The position numbers were made by a program, and so were the translations under genes. The notes beneath the pieces are model-generated. The model saw only the letters and a program-made list of their open reading frames with translations, did not search any database and had not been told where the DNA came from. DNA of 64,000 nucleotides from Sporosarcina ureae (GTDB taxonomy: Bacteria > Bacillota > Bacilli > Bacillales_A > Planococcaceae): contig NZ_CP015348.1 in NCBI RefSeq assembly GCF_002109325.1, forward strand, positions 27,501 through 91,500, read 5' to 3'. This document shows, in pieces, positions 1 through 10,222 of this stretch (position 1 is its first letter; every line of letters begins with the position of its first letter).

Positions 1-2163
<2,163 letters not shown>

Positions 2164-2239
2164 TATTTTAAAAAGTAGTTACTTGAACTACGCCAATGTC
2201 TTTTATTCAGTTTTGAGTGAACAAGCTTTACTCAAAGAG

Positions 2240-2355
<116 letters not shown>

Positions 2356-2360
2356 ACGCG

Positions 2361-2392
2361 AAGCCATTCCCTTTGGGGAGTGGCTTTTTTGT
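2361..2392 (+). terminator. rRNA operon terminator
   Basis: AAGCCATTCC pairs with GGAGTGGCTT (one G-U pair) around a short loop, and a run of six T follows. It sits six bases after the 5S gene and ends the rRNA operon. Confidence 0.9.
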
Positions 2393-2492
2393 GGTTTTAG
2401 GGGATCGTGCATGTTTGCTGTAATAAGTGGATGATTCCTTCATTTCTTGTGTTATCTAGCTAGCTTGATATGATCAATCGTTCTTCGTAAGC

Positions 2493-2603
2493 GCTCTATC
2501 CGTAGCGTTGACCGCTCTATTGATGTTGCTGGGTGCTCTATCCCTCCCCGTGACTGCTCTATCCGCCGTGCTCACCGCTCTATCATCCCCCACAACCGCT
2601 CAT
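2493..2603. repeat. 21-bp-periodic GCTCTAT cassette 1 (six units)
   Basis: The heptamer GCTCTAT starts at 2493, 2514, 2535, 2556 and 2577, with a variant GCTCATA at 2598. The period is exactly 21 bp, while the 14 bases between heptamers vary. The flank upstream of the first unit (GATCAATCGTTCTTCGTAA) is nearly repeated before cassette 2. This intergenic stretch (2393-2950) holds the two cassettes and no credible gene. A 67-residue reading frame through cassette 2 is repeat-derived and was not called. Confidence 0.9.
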
Positions 2604-2666
2604 AGCCTTCAATACGTAGCTAATTTTCACCAATAAATATGTATCGATCAATCTTTCTCCATAAGC

Positions 2667-2778
2667 GCTCTATCCACCGCGTTGACTGCTCTATTGGCAT
2701 CGCTAAGTGCTCTATCGCACGCTGCGACCGCTCTATCAGCCGTGCTCACCGCTCTATAGCCTCCCGCAACCGCTCATC
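2667..2778. repeat. 21-bp-periodic GCTCTAT cassette 2 (six units)
   Basis: Units start at 2667, 2688, 2709, 2730, 2751 and 2772; the last reads GCTCATC. Spacing is again exactly 21 bp, and the cassette sits exactly 174 bp after cassette 1. Related spacers occur in the same order in both cassettes (for example GTTGACTGCTCTAT against GTTGACCGCTCTAT, and GCTCACCGCTCTAT in both), so the whole cassette looks duplicated. A third cassette lies on the opposite strand near 50 kb. Confidence 0.9.
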
Positions 2779-2950
2779 GCCCCCAATTTATAAAGTTATT
2801 AAAGCTTTCAACTGCTTTGTGGACGAACAAGTGGTATCATGAGTCCGATAGCTGATTGTGATTAATAAATTACAATTGCATATTATTCACTACATTTCAG
2901 CGTTTTATGTAGACCCTTTATAAGTATAAATAGTAAAGGAAGTGCAAGAA

Positions 2951-3982
2951 ATGAGGAAAATACTTATACCAATAGCGTGTGCAGGTCTCCTCATAGGCTG
3001 TACGCAAACCAAAGATGCTAAAACTGAAATGCAAACAACAGAAAATGAAGTTCCACTAGAGGCACAAGATTTGAAAATATTAACTACTACTGAAGACGAG
3101 ATTCGATTCGTTGTAGGTTGGTTAAATGAAACAACAATTATGTACGTGGATCATCATGCTGCAGATGATCGTCTTCAATCGTTTGAATTGAAGACTGGAG
3201 AAATACATACTATATTTACGAGTTCTTCCATAATCTCTGAGGTAAAAATTCACTCTTCTGTTCCGCAACTACTCGTCAAAACAGCAAAAGACTCAACTGA
3301 AGCGATTATACATATACTCGATCATGATGGGAATGCATTAAATGAAGTGTCAGTAGAATCTTCAGAACTTGAGATTCAATGGAATGATATCGATGCTTCG
3401 CAAATACTGATTACAGCTTTCGCTGAAGATTGGAGTTATGACATTATACGATATGATGCGAATGACGATACTTTGGTGGCAGTAGAACTTGCTGATCCAT
3501 TTCCTGGCTGGTTAGGCACCGAAGAGCTGGTATATATGGAAGAGACGGACTTATTGAAAGAATCACTATCAACTGGTGAGAAAACAGTGCTCGCGAAAGA
3601 TGTCAATCAGTTTTATTCAGCGGGTGGTCGAGTATTGATTGAAACGTTTGACGGTGAGCACATACGGTATTCCGTGCTAGATACAGTGGGAGAAGAGATG
3701 AACACATGGCTTGCAGAAGATGATTCTTTTATGATGGACCAAGTGGTGTTTATGGATGAAAATACGCTGATGATGACCGTCACCAATCAAACTGAAATGA
3801 TGCCGACGAGTTTTCTAGTAGAAATACAGGATGGCAAGGAAGTGAAGCGTCAAGAGCTATCAGAAGGCGGCTCGCTTGATTGTAAAGGTAACAAGTGTCT
3901 AACGGGGTACAACTTGGATACGTGGATTGATGTAGAGACTGGTGAGGCTGTGAAGTGGTTGGAGATTGGACCATTGGAATAA
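2951..3982 (+). CDS. YqgU-like lipoprotein (beta-propeller type)
   Basis: A 343-residue secreted lipoprotein. The N-terminus MRKILIPIACAGLLIGC is a short signal peptide ending in a lipobox (LIGC), so the mature protein should be lipid-anchored on the outer face of the membrane. The rest is acidic and rich in short beta-strand segments, which fits the six-bladed propeller suggested for B. subtilis YqgU. The family call rests on position (first gene of the yqgU-yqgX neighbourhood) and overall character, not on a catalytic motif. The ATG at 2951 is preferred over an upstream GTG because AAGGAAG lies about 8 bases ahead. Its function is not known. Confidence 0.7.
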   Translation: MRKILIPIACAGLLIGCTQTKDAKTEMQTTENEVPLEAQDLKILTTTEDEIRFVVGWLNETTIMYVDHHAADDRLQSFELKTGEIHTIFTSSSIISEVKIHSSVPQLLVKTAKDSTEAIIHILDHDGNALNEVSVESSELEIQWNDIDASQILITAFAEDWSYDIIRYDANDDTLVAVELADPFPGWLGTEELVYMEETDLLKESLSTGEKTVLAKDVNQFYSAGGRVLIETFDGEHIRYSVLDTVGEEMNTWLAEDDSFMMDQVVFMDENTLMMTVTNQTEMMPTSFLVEIQDGKEVKRQELSEGGSLDCKGNKCLTGYNLDTWIDVETGEAVKWLEIGPLE

Positions 3983-4043
3983 AACTAGCTATAAAAGGTA
4001 AGTGAGTTTGATCGAAGTATGTGGCTGACGAAGCACTCTCCAA

Positions 4044-4091
4044 CCAAAAAAATAAGGACATCCCCGATAAAGGGGTGTCCTTATTTTTTGG
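4044..4091. terminator. Bidirectional terminator
   Basis: A long near-perfect inverted repeat, AAGGACATCCCC with GGGGTGTCCTT, is flanked by A- and T-runs on both sides. It can end both the lipoprotein gene (plus strand) and the small membrane gene (minus strand). Confidence 0.9.
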
Positions 4092-4094
4092 AAC

Positions 4095-4277
4095 TTATTT
4101 GTGTAATTGTGGTGGGTATCCTGAATATATAACAGTAGCAATCGTAAATCCTCCGATAACTACAACCGTTACCACATTGAAAACAATACTTAAAAGATTC
4201 CGCTCTTTAAAAGCTTGGACCGTTCCAAAGACTGCTAAGATTGCAATCAATCCAAAAATGATGACTAATAAATTCAT
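4095..4277 (-). CDS. DUF2759 small membrane protein (YqgW-like)
   Basis: A 60-residue protein with two predicted membrane helices (about residues 2-20 and 28-50) separated by a short charged loop (FKERN). Size, topology and position match B. subtilis YqgW (DUF2759). The ATG at 4277 is preceded by AAAGGAG. It is convergent with the lipoprotein gene and divergent from the metallo-hydrolase gene. No function has been assigned to the family. Confidence 0.8.
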   Translation of the reverse strand: MNLLVIIFGLIAILAVFGTVQAFKERNLLSIVFNVVTVVVIGGFTIATVIYSGYPPQLHK

Positions 4278-4435
4278 TGAGTAGACACTCCTTTCAACAT
4301 TGAAAAAATGAATGCCATAAAGCGATATTCCTCTTCTATTGTACTGTTAATGAAACGTTTTGTCGAGATTAAATAATGAACAATATTTGAAATTTGTGTC
4401 CGTATTCATTAATATTAGACAAAGAGGTGAGATAA

Positions 4436-5071
4436 ATGAGAGTACATATACATCCACTAGGTCCAATTCAGACGAATTGTTACATATTGGAAGACGAAAA
4501 AAAGAATTGTTTAATTTTTGATCCAGGCGAAGATGGGGAAGCTTTGCTTTCTGAATTGCGAAAGTTATCACTGAAGCCTGTTGCTATTATGCTGACACAT
4601 GCCCACTTTGATCATATAGGTGCGTTGGAAAAAATTCGTACTGCATATGATATCCCTGTATATTTGCATGTGGCAGAAAAGAAGTGGCTTGCAAATCCCG
4701 AGTTAAACGGTTCAGCGAAATATCCGGCACTGCCAGATGTCATTTGTAATCCAGCTGACGTCCTACTTCATGATGAAAAATATTTAGAAGTAGGTCCTTT
4801 TAAGATGGAGACGCGTCACGTGCCTGGACACTCTCCTGGAAGCGTTTGCTATATCTTTGAAGAGGATGGATTCGCCATCGTAGGGGATACATTGTTCCAA
4901 GGAAGTATCGGTCGTACGGACTTGCCAGGGGGCGACACAGAAACATTGCTTACAGCGATCCATGAACAACTGTTGACACTTGACGATGAAATGTTGATCT
5001 ATCCAGGACATGGAGCTGCAACGACACCTGGAAACGAAAAAGATCAGAATCCCTACTTGCACGGATTTTGA
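4436..5071 (+). CDS. MBL-fold metallo-hydrolase (YqgX / glyoxalase II-like)
   Basis: A 211-residue metallo-beta-lactamase-fold hydrolase. The metal-binding motif THAHFDHIG is at about residues 55-63. Further ligands are the His of VPGHSPGS (about 131), the Asp of GDTLFQGSIGRTD (about 150) and the C-terminal His of YPGHG. Family members include low-molecular-weight glyoxalase II-like thiolesterases; B. subtilis YqgX is the syntenic protein. It probably acts in the cytoplasm on a thioester such as S-lactoyl bacillithiol, but the substrate is an inference. The start ATG follows GAGGTGAG. It is monocistronic, with a terminator downstream. Confidence 0.9.
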   Translation: MRVHIHPLGPIQTNCYILEDEKKNCLIFDPGEDGEALLSELRKLSLKPVAIMLTHAHFDHIGALEKIRTAYDIPVYLHVAEKKWLANPELNGSAKYPALPDVICNPADVLLHDEKYLEVGPFKMETRHVPGHSPGSVCYIFEEDGFAIVGDTLFQGSIGRTDLPGGDTETLLTAIHEQLLTLDDEMLIYPGHGAATTPGNEKDQNPYLHGF

Positions 5072-5086
5072 TCAAAAGTAAAATAA

Positions 5087-5124
5087 ACAAAAAACAGCTT
5101 TCCATTGAGGAAGCTGTTTTTTGT
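5087..5124. terminator. Bidirectional terminator
   Basis: ACAAAAAACAGCTTTCC pairs with GGAAGCTGTTTTTTGT around a short loop, with T-runs on both strands. It separates the convergent metallo-hydrolase and DUF2626 genes. Confidence 0.9.
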
Positions 5125-5133
5125 ATGTACGGA

Positions 5134-5376
5134 TTAGTGTCCTCCACCAGGTACGTGAATGAAGATTGAATAGTAACTGAAACCAACCATGAAGATCATC
5201 AGGTATGCTCCGAATAAGTAAATATACATACGCTCTGAAAGCTTCAAGTATCCAAGTAGAATAAAGAAGATAGTACCTGCGACCATAAGTAAAGAAGCTG
5301 GAATCATATTTCCTACATAGAACATTACAGCAAAAATACCTGACCAGAATCCTAAAAGTTTAAACATATTATCCAT
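5134..5376 (-). CDS. DUF2626 membrane protein (YqgY-like)
   Basis: An 80-residue protein with three closely packed hydrophobic segments (about residues 6-25, 28-45 and 53-73) and a short His/Gly-rich tail ending in PGGGH. Size, topology and location between yqgX and comGA match B. subtilis YqgY (DUF2626). The ATG at 5376 follows AAGGAGG. No function is established for the family. Confidence 0.85.
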   Translation of the reverse strand: MDNMFKLLGFWSGIFAVMFYVGNMIPASLLMVAGTIFFILLGYLKLSERMYIYLFGAYLMIFMVGFSYYSIFIHVPGGGH

Positions 5377-5548
5377 CTAAGAATCCCTCCTTCACAACAT
5401 TACAATAAGCTCTTATCCATTATAATAGAACGTCAGCCTAAAAGTAAACTCCAATCGATTTTACATTGTGACAAAAGAGTGTACTTATGTGTACGGCTTT
5501 AGACAGTAGCTAGTTACAGTATAACAGAACATGAACTAAAATAATGTG

Positions 5549-5592
5549 AAAATTGATTTTTGATAGCAAATTCTTGATAAGAAATAAGTTTT
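5549..5592 (+). promoter_or_regulatory. Putative ComK-binding site upstream of comGA
   Basis: AAAA-N5-TTTT at 5549-5561 is followed after exactly 18 bases by AGAA-N5-TTTT at 5580-5592 (one mismatch). ComK sites in B. subtilis are two AT-boxes of form AAAA-N5-TTTT separated by 8, 18 or 31 bases, so the spacing fits. It lies 130-170 bases upstream of the comGA start. A possible -10 (TATACT, 5663-5668) lies downstream with only a weak -35. The rest of 5377-5719 is AT-rich with nothing else recognised. Confidence 0.6.
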
Positions 5593-5719
5593 GACTGAAT
5601 ATTGACTATCAAAAATGAATTAACACAAATGTAGTGTGTTTTTAAACAATTTAATTTCCCTATATACTTCTTTTTAAGATGAAAAGTGGTCTTTTGTCGA
5701 ATGGAGAAAGGAGAAAACT

Positions 5720-6724
5720 ATGGAAATTGATAAGAACCCTATAGAAAAAACATGTTTACAACTGCTTGAGAAAGCGATTGAGTCTGAAGCGACGGATATT
5801 CACTTTGTTCCCACGACACAAGGATATGACGTAACCATTCGCAAGCACTCGTACTTTTCAAAGATCGGTGAGTATCCACACACATTAGGTGGCCGTTTAA
5901 TTTCATTCTTAAAATTTTTATCTTCATTAGATATTAGTGAACAGCGTCGTCCCCAAAGCGGTTCCTTTCATCGATCATTCTTCGACTGTAACTTCTCTTT
6001 TCGCATTTCAACAATCCCATCTATTCAATTGAGAGAAAGTGTTGCCATCCGCATTCAAAAACATGACAAGATCGTCCCGCTAAATCAGTTGTGCTTTAAT
6101 CCTGACTGGACTGAACAATTAGTCGAAGCCGCTGCATGCAAACAGGGGCTGTTTCTTGTCACAGGACCCACTGGTTCAGGTAAAACAACTACACTTTACT
6201 CTTTGACATCGCATTGTGTAAGCGAACTTAAGCGTCATGTCATTTCACTAGAAGATCCTGTTGAGAATAATCACAGTCATCTACTGCAAATCCAAGTGAA
6301 TGAGCGCTCGGGTATTACATATTCTGCGGGATTAAAAGCTATTTTACGACATTCGCCTGACGTTATTATGATCGGTGAAATACGTGATGCAGAGACGGCT
6401 AAGATCGCTGTTGAAGCAGCGTTGACTGGACATTTGGTTCTTAGCACCATCCATGCGAAAGATCCTGTCGGTTGCTTGTATCGTTTGCTGGATCTTGGCA
6501 TTCATATGGAAGAACTTAGACAGACGATTATCGCAATATCCGCTCAACGCTTGATTACCCAACAGTCTGGAGAAACAGCAGCGGTTTTTGAGATATTACA
6601 AGAAGCAGAATTGCAATTAGTGACCGAAGCTATGGGTAATGGTCAAAGGTTTATAACGCCATTTGATAAGAAAATCGAAGTACAGCAAGCTTTGTATGAA
6701 AAGGTTCCTTATGATTCGGAATAA
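5720..6724 (+). CDS. comGA: ComGA, competence traffic ATPase
   Basis: A 334-residue secretion-type ATPase of the GspE/PilB family that powers assembly of the competence pseudopilus at the inner face of the membrane. Walker A is GPTGSGKTTT at about residues 149-158. An Asp box/Walker B-type segment, HSPDVIMIGEIRD, follows at about 211-223, and a conserved His box (LVLSTIHAKD) at about 240-249. It is slightly shorter than B. subtilis ComGA (356). It is the first gene of a seven-gene operon with overlapping ends. The start is supported by AAAGGAG 5 bases ahead. Confidence 0.97.
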   Translation: MEIDKNPIEKTCLQLLEKAIESEATDIHFVPTTQGYDVTIRKHSYFSKIGEYPHTLGGRLISFLKFLSSLDISEQRRPQSGSFHRSFFDCNFSFRISTIPSIQLRESVAIRIQKHDKIVPLNQLCFNPDWTEQLVEAAACKQGLFLVTGPTGSGKTTTLYSLTSHCVSELKRHVISLEDPVENNHSHLLQIQVNERSGITYSAGLKAILRHSPDVIMIGEIRDAETAKIAVEAALTGHLVLSTIHAKDPVGCLYRLLDLGIHMEELRQTIIAISAQRLITQQSGETAAVFEILQEAELQLVTEAMGNGQRFITPFDKKIEVQQALYEKVPYDSE

Positions 6725-7763
6725 AATATTCAGTCAGTCTGCCAATAAAAAGTTAATAAAACCAGCCGAGTTTTTAGTGCGACTTTCCGTGTTAATACAA
6801 GAAGGCTATACATTCCATGAAGGTCTTATTTTGATCTTACCCTACCACACAAAGGAATATGAAGAGAAACTTCAACAAGTTGAAGAGCAATTAAAGATGG
6901 GATATGGGGTTTCACATATTTTGAAAGGTTTAGGATTCGGTAATAGTATTATGCTTCCTATTGTGATTGCGGAAGTAGATGGCAACTTGATACGCGCGTT
7001 GAAAGAAGTAGCGGATCGTGTCAATCGTAAAGTGGAGAAGCAAAAACAGATTCGTAAACTATTAGCTTATCCAAGTGTGCTGTTTTCTTTCTTACTACTT
7101 TTATTAGTAGCATTCCGACAGTTTTTTCTGCCGAATTTTGAAGCGTTGACTGTAATGCGGGCGAATGAAGAAGGTGGACTCGTTCAATTACTGCCAAAGC
7201 TTGTGTCTTCCATACCAGATGTATTGTTAGTGCTAGCAGTTATTTTAGGTGTTGTTTTTTTGTTAAGCCGAATATGGTTGAAAAAGTTGTCCCCATACGA
7301 GGCTTTACACTATATTTTGAAAGTTCCTGGGCTGAAGACATTCTATAGTGAAATGAAAACTAGAGATTTTGCGAGTGAACTCGGTAGTTTACTGCAGTCA
7401 GGATTATCGATGCAAAGCGCCTTAGCGGTTCTGAATGAACAGACAGAAGACCCTATATTATCTGTTATCACAAACGAACTGAGTCAACAAATTATTTATG
7501 GAGAATCTTTGCATGAAGCGATCCGTTTAACTGATGGGCTGTCACCGAGACTTGCAGATTTTGCGAAGCATGGTGCTGATACGGGCTATTTGTCGAAGGA
7601 ACTTATGCTCTATAGCGAACATACGACGCAACAGCTAGAAGAGCAGGCTAGTAAATGGATTGCGATTCTACAACCCGCTCTATTTGGTGTGCTTGCCGTC
7701 TGTATCCTATTATCTTATTTATCTATTCTGCTACCAGTTTATAAAATGATCGACAGTATTTAA
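6711..7763 (+). CDS. comGB: ComGB, pseudopilus inner-membrane platform protein
   Basis: A 350-residue GspF/PilC-family polytopic membrane protein that couples the ComGA ATPase to pseudopilin polymerisation. Long hydrophobic helices lie around residues 120-145, 165-190 and 320-345, with two repeated cytoplasmic helical domains of the GspF type between them. The ATG at 6711 lies inside the comGA 3' end (14-base overlap), which suggests translational coupling. A reading frame extending further upstream exists but lacks a good ribosome binding site. Confidence 0.95.
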   Translation: MIRNKIFSQSANKKLIKPAEFLVRLSVLIQEGYTFHEGLILILPYHTKEYEEKLQQVEEQLKMGYGVSHILKGLGFGNSIMLPIVIAEVDGNLIRALKEVADRVNRKVEKQKQIRKLLAYPSVLFSFLLLLLVAFRQFFLPNFEALTVMRANEEGGLVQLLPKLVSSIPDVLLVLAVILGVVFLLSRIWLKKLSPYEALHYILKVPGLKTFYSEMKTRDFASELGSLLQSGLSMQSALAVLNEQTEDPILSVITNELSQQIIYGESLHEAIRLTDGLSPRLADFAKHGADTGYLSKELMLYSEHTTQQLEEQASKWIAILQPALFGVLAVCILLSYLSILLPVYKMIDSI

Positions 7764-7777
7764 GAGGAGGAAAAACA

Positions 7778-8089
7778 TTGCTAAAGAATGAAAGAGGTTT
7801 CACGTTAATAGAAATGATGATCGTGTTGCTGATCATAACTGTTTTGATTTTGATTGCAATCCCGAACGTCACAAAGCATTCCAAATCGATAGACGAAAAG
7901 GGCTGTGAGGCGTACGTGAAAATGGTAGAAGGTCAGGTGCAAGCATATAAAATGGACAAGAAATCCGTTCCCACACTTACGGCGCTGACTACAGATGGGT
8001 ATTTACCAGATAATCCTGCGTGCCCGAATGGTAACGCGATCACAATTACTGGAGACGGTAAAGTCACAGCAACTAATGGAGGAGGTTAA
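7778..8089 (+). CDS. comGC: ComGC, major competence pseudopilin
   Basis: A 103-residue type IV prepilin. The class III leader MLKNERG is followed by the hydrophobic segment FTLIEMMIVLLIITVLILIA, with cleavage expected between Gly and Phe and the conserved Glu at mature position 5. A Cys pair (in KGCEAY and NPACPNG) matches the intramolecular disulfide of ComGC. The TTG start at 7778 follows AGAGGAGG. It should be processed by ComC and polymerised into the DNA-uptake pseudopilus. Confidence 0.96.
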   Translation: MLKNERGFTLIEMMIVLLIITVLILIAIPNVTKHSKSIDEKGCEAYVKMVEGQVQAYKMDKKSVPTLTALTTDGYLPDNPACPNGNAITITGDGKVTATNGGG

Positions 8090-8531
8090 ACAAGCTATTG
8101 ACGACCAGCGCGGCTTTACTTTTTTAGAACTTTTGCTTGTGTTATCTATTATGATGATTATAACAGCCGTTATTCTTCCCTTTAGTGAGAAACGTTTACA
8201 GAGAGTGACTGAAGAAGATGCGTTGCAATTATTCATCGCGACCGTTCATGAAGCACAATTATATGCTATTACACATAAGGAAAGAGTTAGTTTAAAGTTT
8301 TATGAAGAGGGTCAGAAATATACGGTCGAAACGAATGGTTTAGTAGAGATATTACATGGTGAACTTCCTTCAGGAATGCACAGGTCGAAAAATTCTCCGT
8401 TAAGACAGTTGGACTTCGCTGAAACAGGATATTTGATTCGTACAGGAATAATAACTATTAATACAGAAAGTAAAGGTCTTGTCAAAATATCATTCCAGTT
8501 TGAACGGGGAAGGATGATCGTCTATGAATGA
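8076..8531 (+). CDS. comGD: ComGD, minor pseudopilin
   Basis: A 151-residue prepilin-like protein with leader MEEVKQAIDDQRG and the N-methylation segment FTFLELLLVLSIMMI, followed by a soluble beta-rich domain. The ATG at 8076 overlaps the comGC end by 14 bases. No strong ribosome binding site precedes this ATG, whereas a GGAGGAGG lies just after it, so the exact start is uncertain and could be a nearby non-ATG codon. The role, as a minor pseudopilin in the competence pilus, follows from operon order. Confidence 0.9.
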   Translation: MEEVKQAIDDQRGFTFLELLLVLSIMMIITAVILPFSEKRLQRVTEEDALQLFIATVHEAQLYAITHKERVSLKFYEEGQKYTVETNGLVEILHGELPSGMHRSKNSPLRQLDFAETGYLIRTGIITINTESKGLVKISFQFERGRMIVYE

Positions 8532-8823
8532 AAAAGGGCAATCGTGGCCTGAAGCTATGCTGTCTTTAGTAATTGTCATGGTCATTTTTAGTTCGCTTTT
8601 GCCCTTGGCTACCACATTGACGTCATCTGTGGCTGGAAAAAAGTCTGCGATGATTGCAGCACAGACCACATATCAAGCGGCTATACTGTTTAAATCTTCA
8701 GGACAAGCAACAGGACGGAGATCGTATGAAGAATTACATTATGATTGGACTGTCGAGGATGGCCAAGTTTGTGTAGTTTATGAAGTACAACGAGTCGCAA
8801 ATCGTAAGTGTGTGAGTATATGA
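8524..8823 (+). CDS. comGE: ComGE, minor pseudopilin
   Basis: A 99-residue protein with a short prepilin-type start (MNEKGQSWPEAMLSLVIV). The Gly-Gln junction and Glu at mature position 5 fit a processed minor pseudopilin, although the usual Phe/Tyr after Gly is replaced by Gln. It overlaps comGD by 8 bases and runs into comGF. The assignment rests on position and the leader; the C-terminal part has no motif. Confidence 0.85.
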   Translation: MNEKGQSWPEAMLSLVIVMVIFSSLLPLATTLTSSVAGKKSAMIAAQTTYQAAILFKSSGQATGRRSYEELHYDWTVEDGQVCVVYEVQRVANRKCVSI

Positions 8824-9254
8824 AATCATGGAATGAAAAAGGCTATTCATTATTGGAAAGTATTATTCATTTACTCATTTTCACCATGCTTATCCAACTA
8901 ACGGTGCTGTTTTTTTATTGGCAAACACCTATAGAAAAAGTATATCAAGGAGATTTGCTTGGTGAATGGGAACTGTTTTCTTTAGAGTTTCAGGAAGTAT
9001 TAGAAGAAGTAACAGCAGTCACTGAAATCAACCCTACAATTTTATCTTTTCAAACTAAAAGAGGGGAAATCATTATACAGCAATACAAGCAAATGATTCG
9101 AAAGGTGGTAGATGGCGACGGTCATGTTCCACTGTTGATGAATGTAAAAACCTACGCATTTACAGTGAACGGTAGCGAATTGCAGATTGCTGTCGAAATG
9201 ATGGATGGTAGGCGCAAAGAAAGGACGTTTGCGATTGGATTATATCAAGAATGA
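8820..9254 (+). CDS. comGF: ComGF, minor pseudopilin
   Basis: A 144-residue protein beginning MKSWNEKGYSLLESIIHLLI: a prepilin leader with Gly-Tyr cleavage junction and the conserved Glu at position 5. The soluble part (about residues 45-144) ends in IGLYQE and resembles the ComGF family. The ATG at 8820 overlaps the comGE stop (ATGA arrangement), which favours it over a start 12 bases earlier. Confidence 0.9.
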   Translation: MKSWNEKGYSLLESIIHLLIFTMLIQLTVLFFYWQTPIEKVYQGDLLGEWELFSLEFQEVLEEVTAVTEINPTILSFQTKRGEIIIQQYKQMIRKVVDGDGHVPLLMNVKTYAFTVNGSELQIAVEMMDGRRKERTFAIGLYQE

Positions 9255-9414
9255 GAAGGGAGGATCATTTATTTTCGCGATTGTATTATTATTTTTCGTA
9301 AGTCTCTTTCTTTTCTCCCTCGTTTCATGGCATGATAGTATCTACAGAATATACGACTGGCTCGAAATCTATTATGAGCGTAAAGCAGTTGAATTAATGA
9401 AACGGGATGGATGA
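9235..9414 (+). CDS. comGG: ComGG-like protein, short
   Basis: A 59-residue protein at the comGG position. It starts LDYIKNEKGGSFIFAIVLLF, a leader with KGGS followed by one membrane helix, and ends in a short charged tail. The TTG at 9235 is chosen because AAAGGAC lies about 8 bases upstream; a GTG or ATG further upstream would add ten residues. It is about half the length of B. subtilis ComGG (124) and keeps little beyond the membrane stalk. It overlaps comGF by 20 bases and ends in the aroK start. Confidence 0.75.
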   Translation: MDYIKNEKGGSFIFAIVLLFFVSLFLFSLVSWHDSIYRIYDWLEIYYERKAVELMKRDG

Positions 9415-9923
9415 AAATGAAAAGGATTTATTTGGTGGGTTTCATGGGGTGTGGAAAAAGCGCAATTGGTAAACGGCTGCATACGCTGACTGGTATTCCG
9501 TTCTTTGATATGGACCATGAGATCTCAGAACATATGCAAATGACGATTCCTGAAATATTTGATCAGTATGGAGAACTGTACTTCCGACAATTGGAGACAG
9601 AATTCCTGCAGAAGTTTCCGGAAGAATACTGTATTGTAGCGACTGGTGGCGGTGTGGCAGTAAAGGAAGAGAATATTCGTCTAATGCGAGAAACCGGCAT
9701 CGTATTTTTTCTTAATGCCTCATTCCGCGATATTTGGCGAAGAATCTCGACAGATGTCAATCGACCGATCGTGCAACAATCTTCGCGTCAAGAATTAGAA
9801 GCGCTGTATAAAAAGCGTAAACCAAAATATTTGAAGTCATCTCATTTTACAGTGGAGACGACGGGTAAGTCTTTAACGGATATTTCGGAGTATATTATCT
9901 TTCAAATCGAAAGATATCAATAA
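9411..9923 (+). CDS. aroK: Shikimate kinase
   Basis: A 170-residue P-loop kinase that phosphorylates shikimate at the 3-hydroxyl in the chorismate pathway. Visible motifs are Walker A GFMGCGKSAIG (about residues 8-18), the shikimate-binding FDMDHE (about 32) with RQLE (about 58), GGGVA (about 80) and the lid Arg in VNRPIV. It overlaps the end of comGG by 4 bases, so it is probably transcribed with the comG operon or from an internal promoter. ATGs at 9411 and 9417 are both possible. Confidence 0.95.
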   Translation: MKMKRIYLVGFMGCGKSAIGKRLHTLTGIPFFDMDHEISEHMQMTIPEIFDQYGELYFRQLETEFLQKFPEEYCIVATGGGVAVKEENIRLMRETGIVFFLNASFRDIWRRISTDVNRPIVQQSSRQELEALYKKRKPKYLKSSHFTVETTGKSLTDISEYIIFQIERYQ

Positions 9924-9931
9924 CTAAGGAT

Positions 9932-9978
9932 AAAAGCGAATGATTTAGTTGTGGATTAAACTATCATTCGCTTTTTTA
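9932..9978 (+). terminator. Terminator after aroK
   Basis: AAAAGCGAATGAT pairs with ATCATTCGCTTTT, with six T at the 3' side. It ends the comG-aroK transcription unit. Confidence 0.9.
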
Positions 9979-9995
9979 CTGTTATAAGAAATAGA

Positions 9996-10024
9996 TTGCG
10001 CTTACTTCTGTTAAATGTTAAGAT
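9996..10024 (+). promoter_or_regulatory. Probable sigma-A promoter of the gcv operon
   Basis: TTGCGC at 9996-10001 and TAAGAT at 10019-10024 with 17-base spacing, about 25-30 bases upstream of the glycine riboswitch aptamer. Its position between the aroK terminator and the riboswitch fits. Confidence 0.6.
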
Positions 10025-10054
10025 ATCAGTGAAGAAAAAATTAATTGAATCATG

Positions 10055-10222
10055 CGAATGATTGTATGGGGAGAGCGCGCATTAGGCGCCGCCGAAGGAG
10101 CAAGTAACAAACGTTATGAATCTCTCAGGTAACAAAACGCATACATGACGCATCTCTGGAGAGTGCTGAGTAATCAGCGGCCGAAGAAAGTATGGAAACT
10201 GTAAAGCTTTCAGGCAAAAGGA
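10055..10222 (+). promoter_or_regulatory. Tandem glycine riboswitch (gcvT leader)
   Basis: Two aptamers in series. The first has GGGGAGAGCGCG, GCGCCGCCGAAGGAGCAAG and ATCTCTCAGGTAACAAAA. The second has CTCTGGAGAGTGC, CAGCGGCCGAAGAAAG and CTTTCAGGCAAAAGGACAG. These are the conserved glycine-aptamer cores joined by a short linker. The intrinsic terminator immediately downstream overlaps the 3' end of aptamer 2, so glycine binding should favour read-through into the glycine cleavage genes (an on-switch, as in B. subtilis). Confidence 0.95.

Noticed and set aside
2493-2778. CRISPR array
   Set aside because: The conserved unit is only 7 bp with 14-bp variable gaps, no cas genes are near, and CRISPR repeats are 21-48 bp long.
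2639-2842. 67-residue frame with repeated RSI motifs
   Set aside because: It is produced by the 21-bp repeat (a multiple of three), so the repeated residues follow from the DNA pattern; no RBS.
7677-7683. GCTCTAT inside comGB (and another at 16475-16481 in the lacI-type gene)
   Set aside because: Single occurrences without 21-bp neighbours, inside coding sequence; chance matches.
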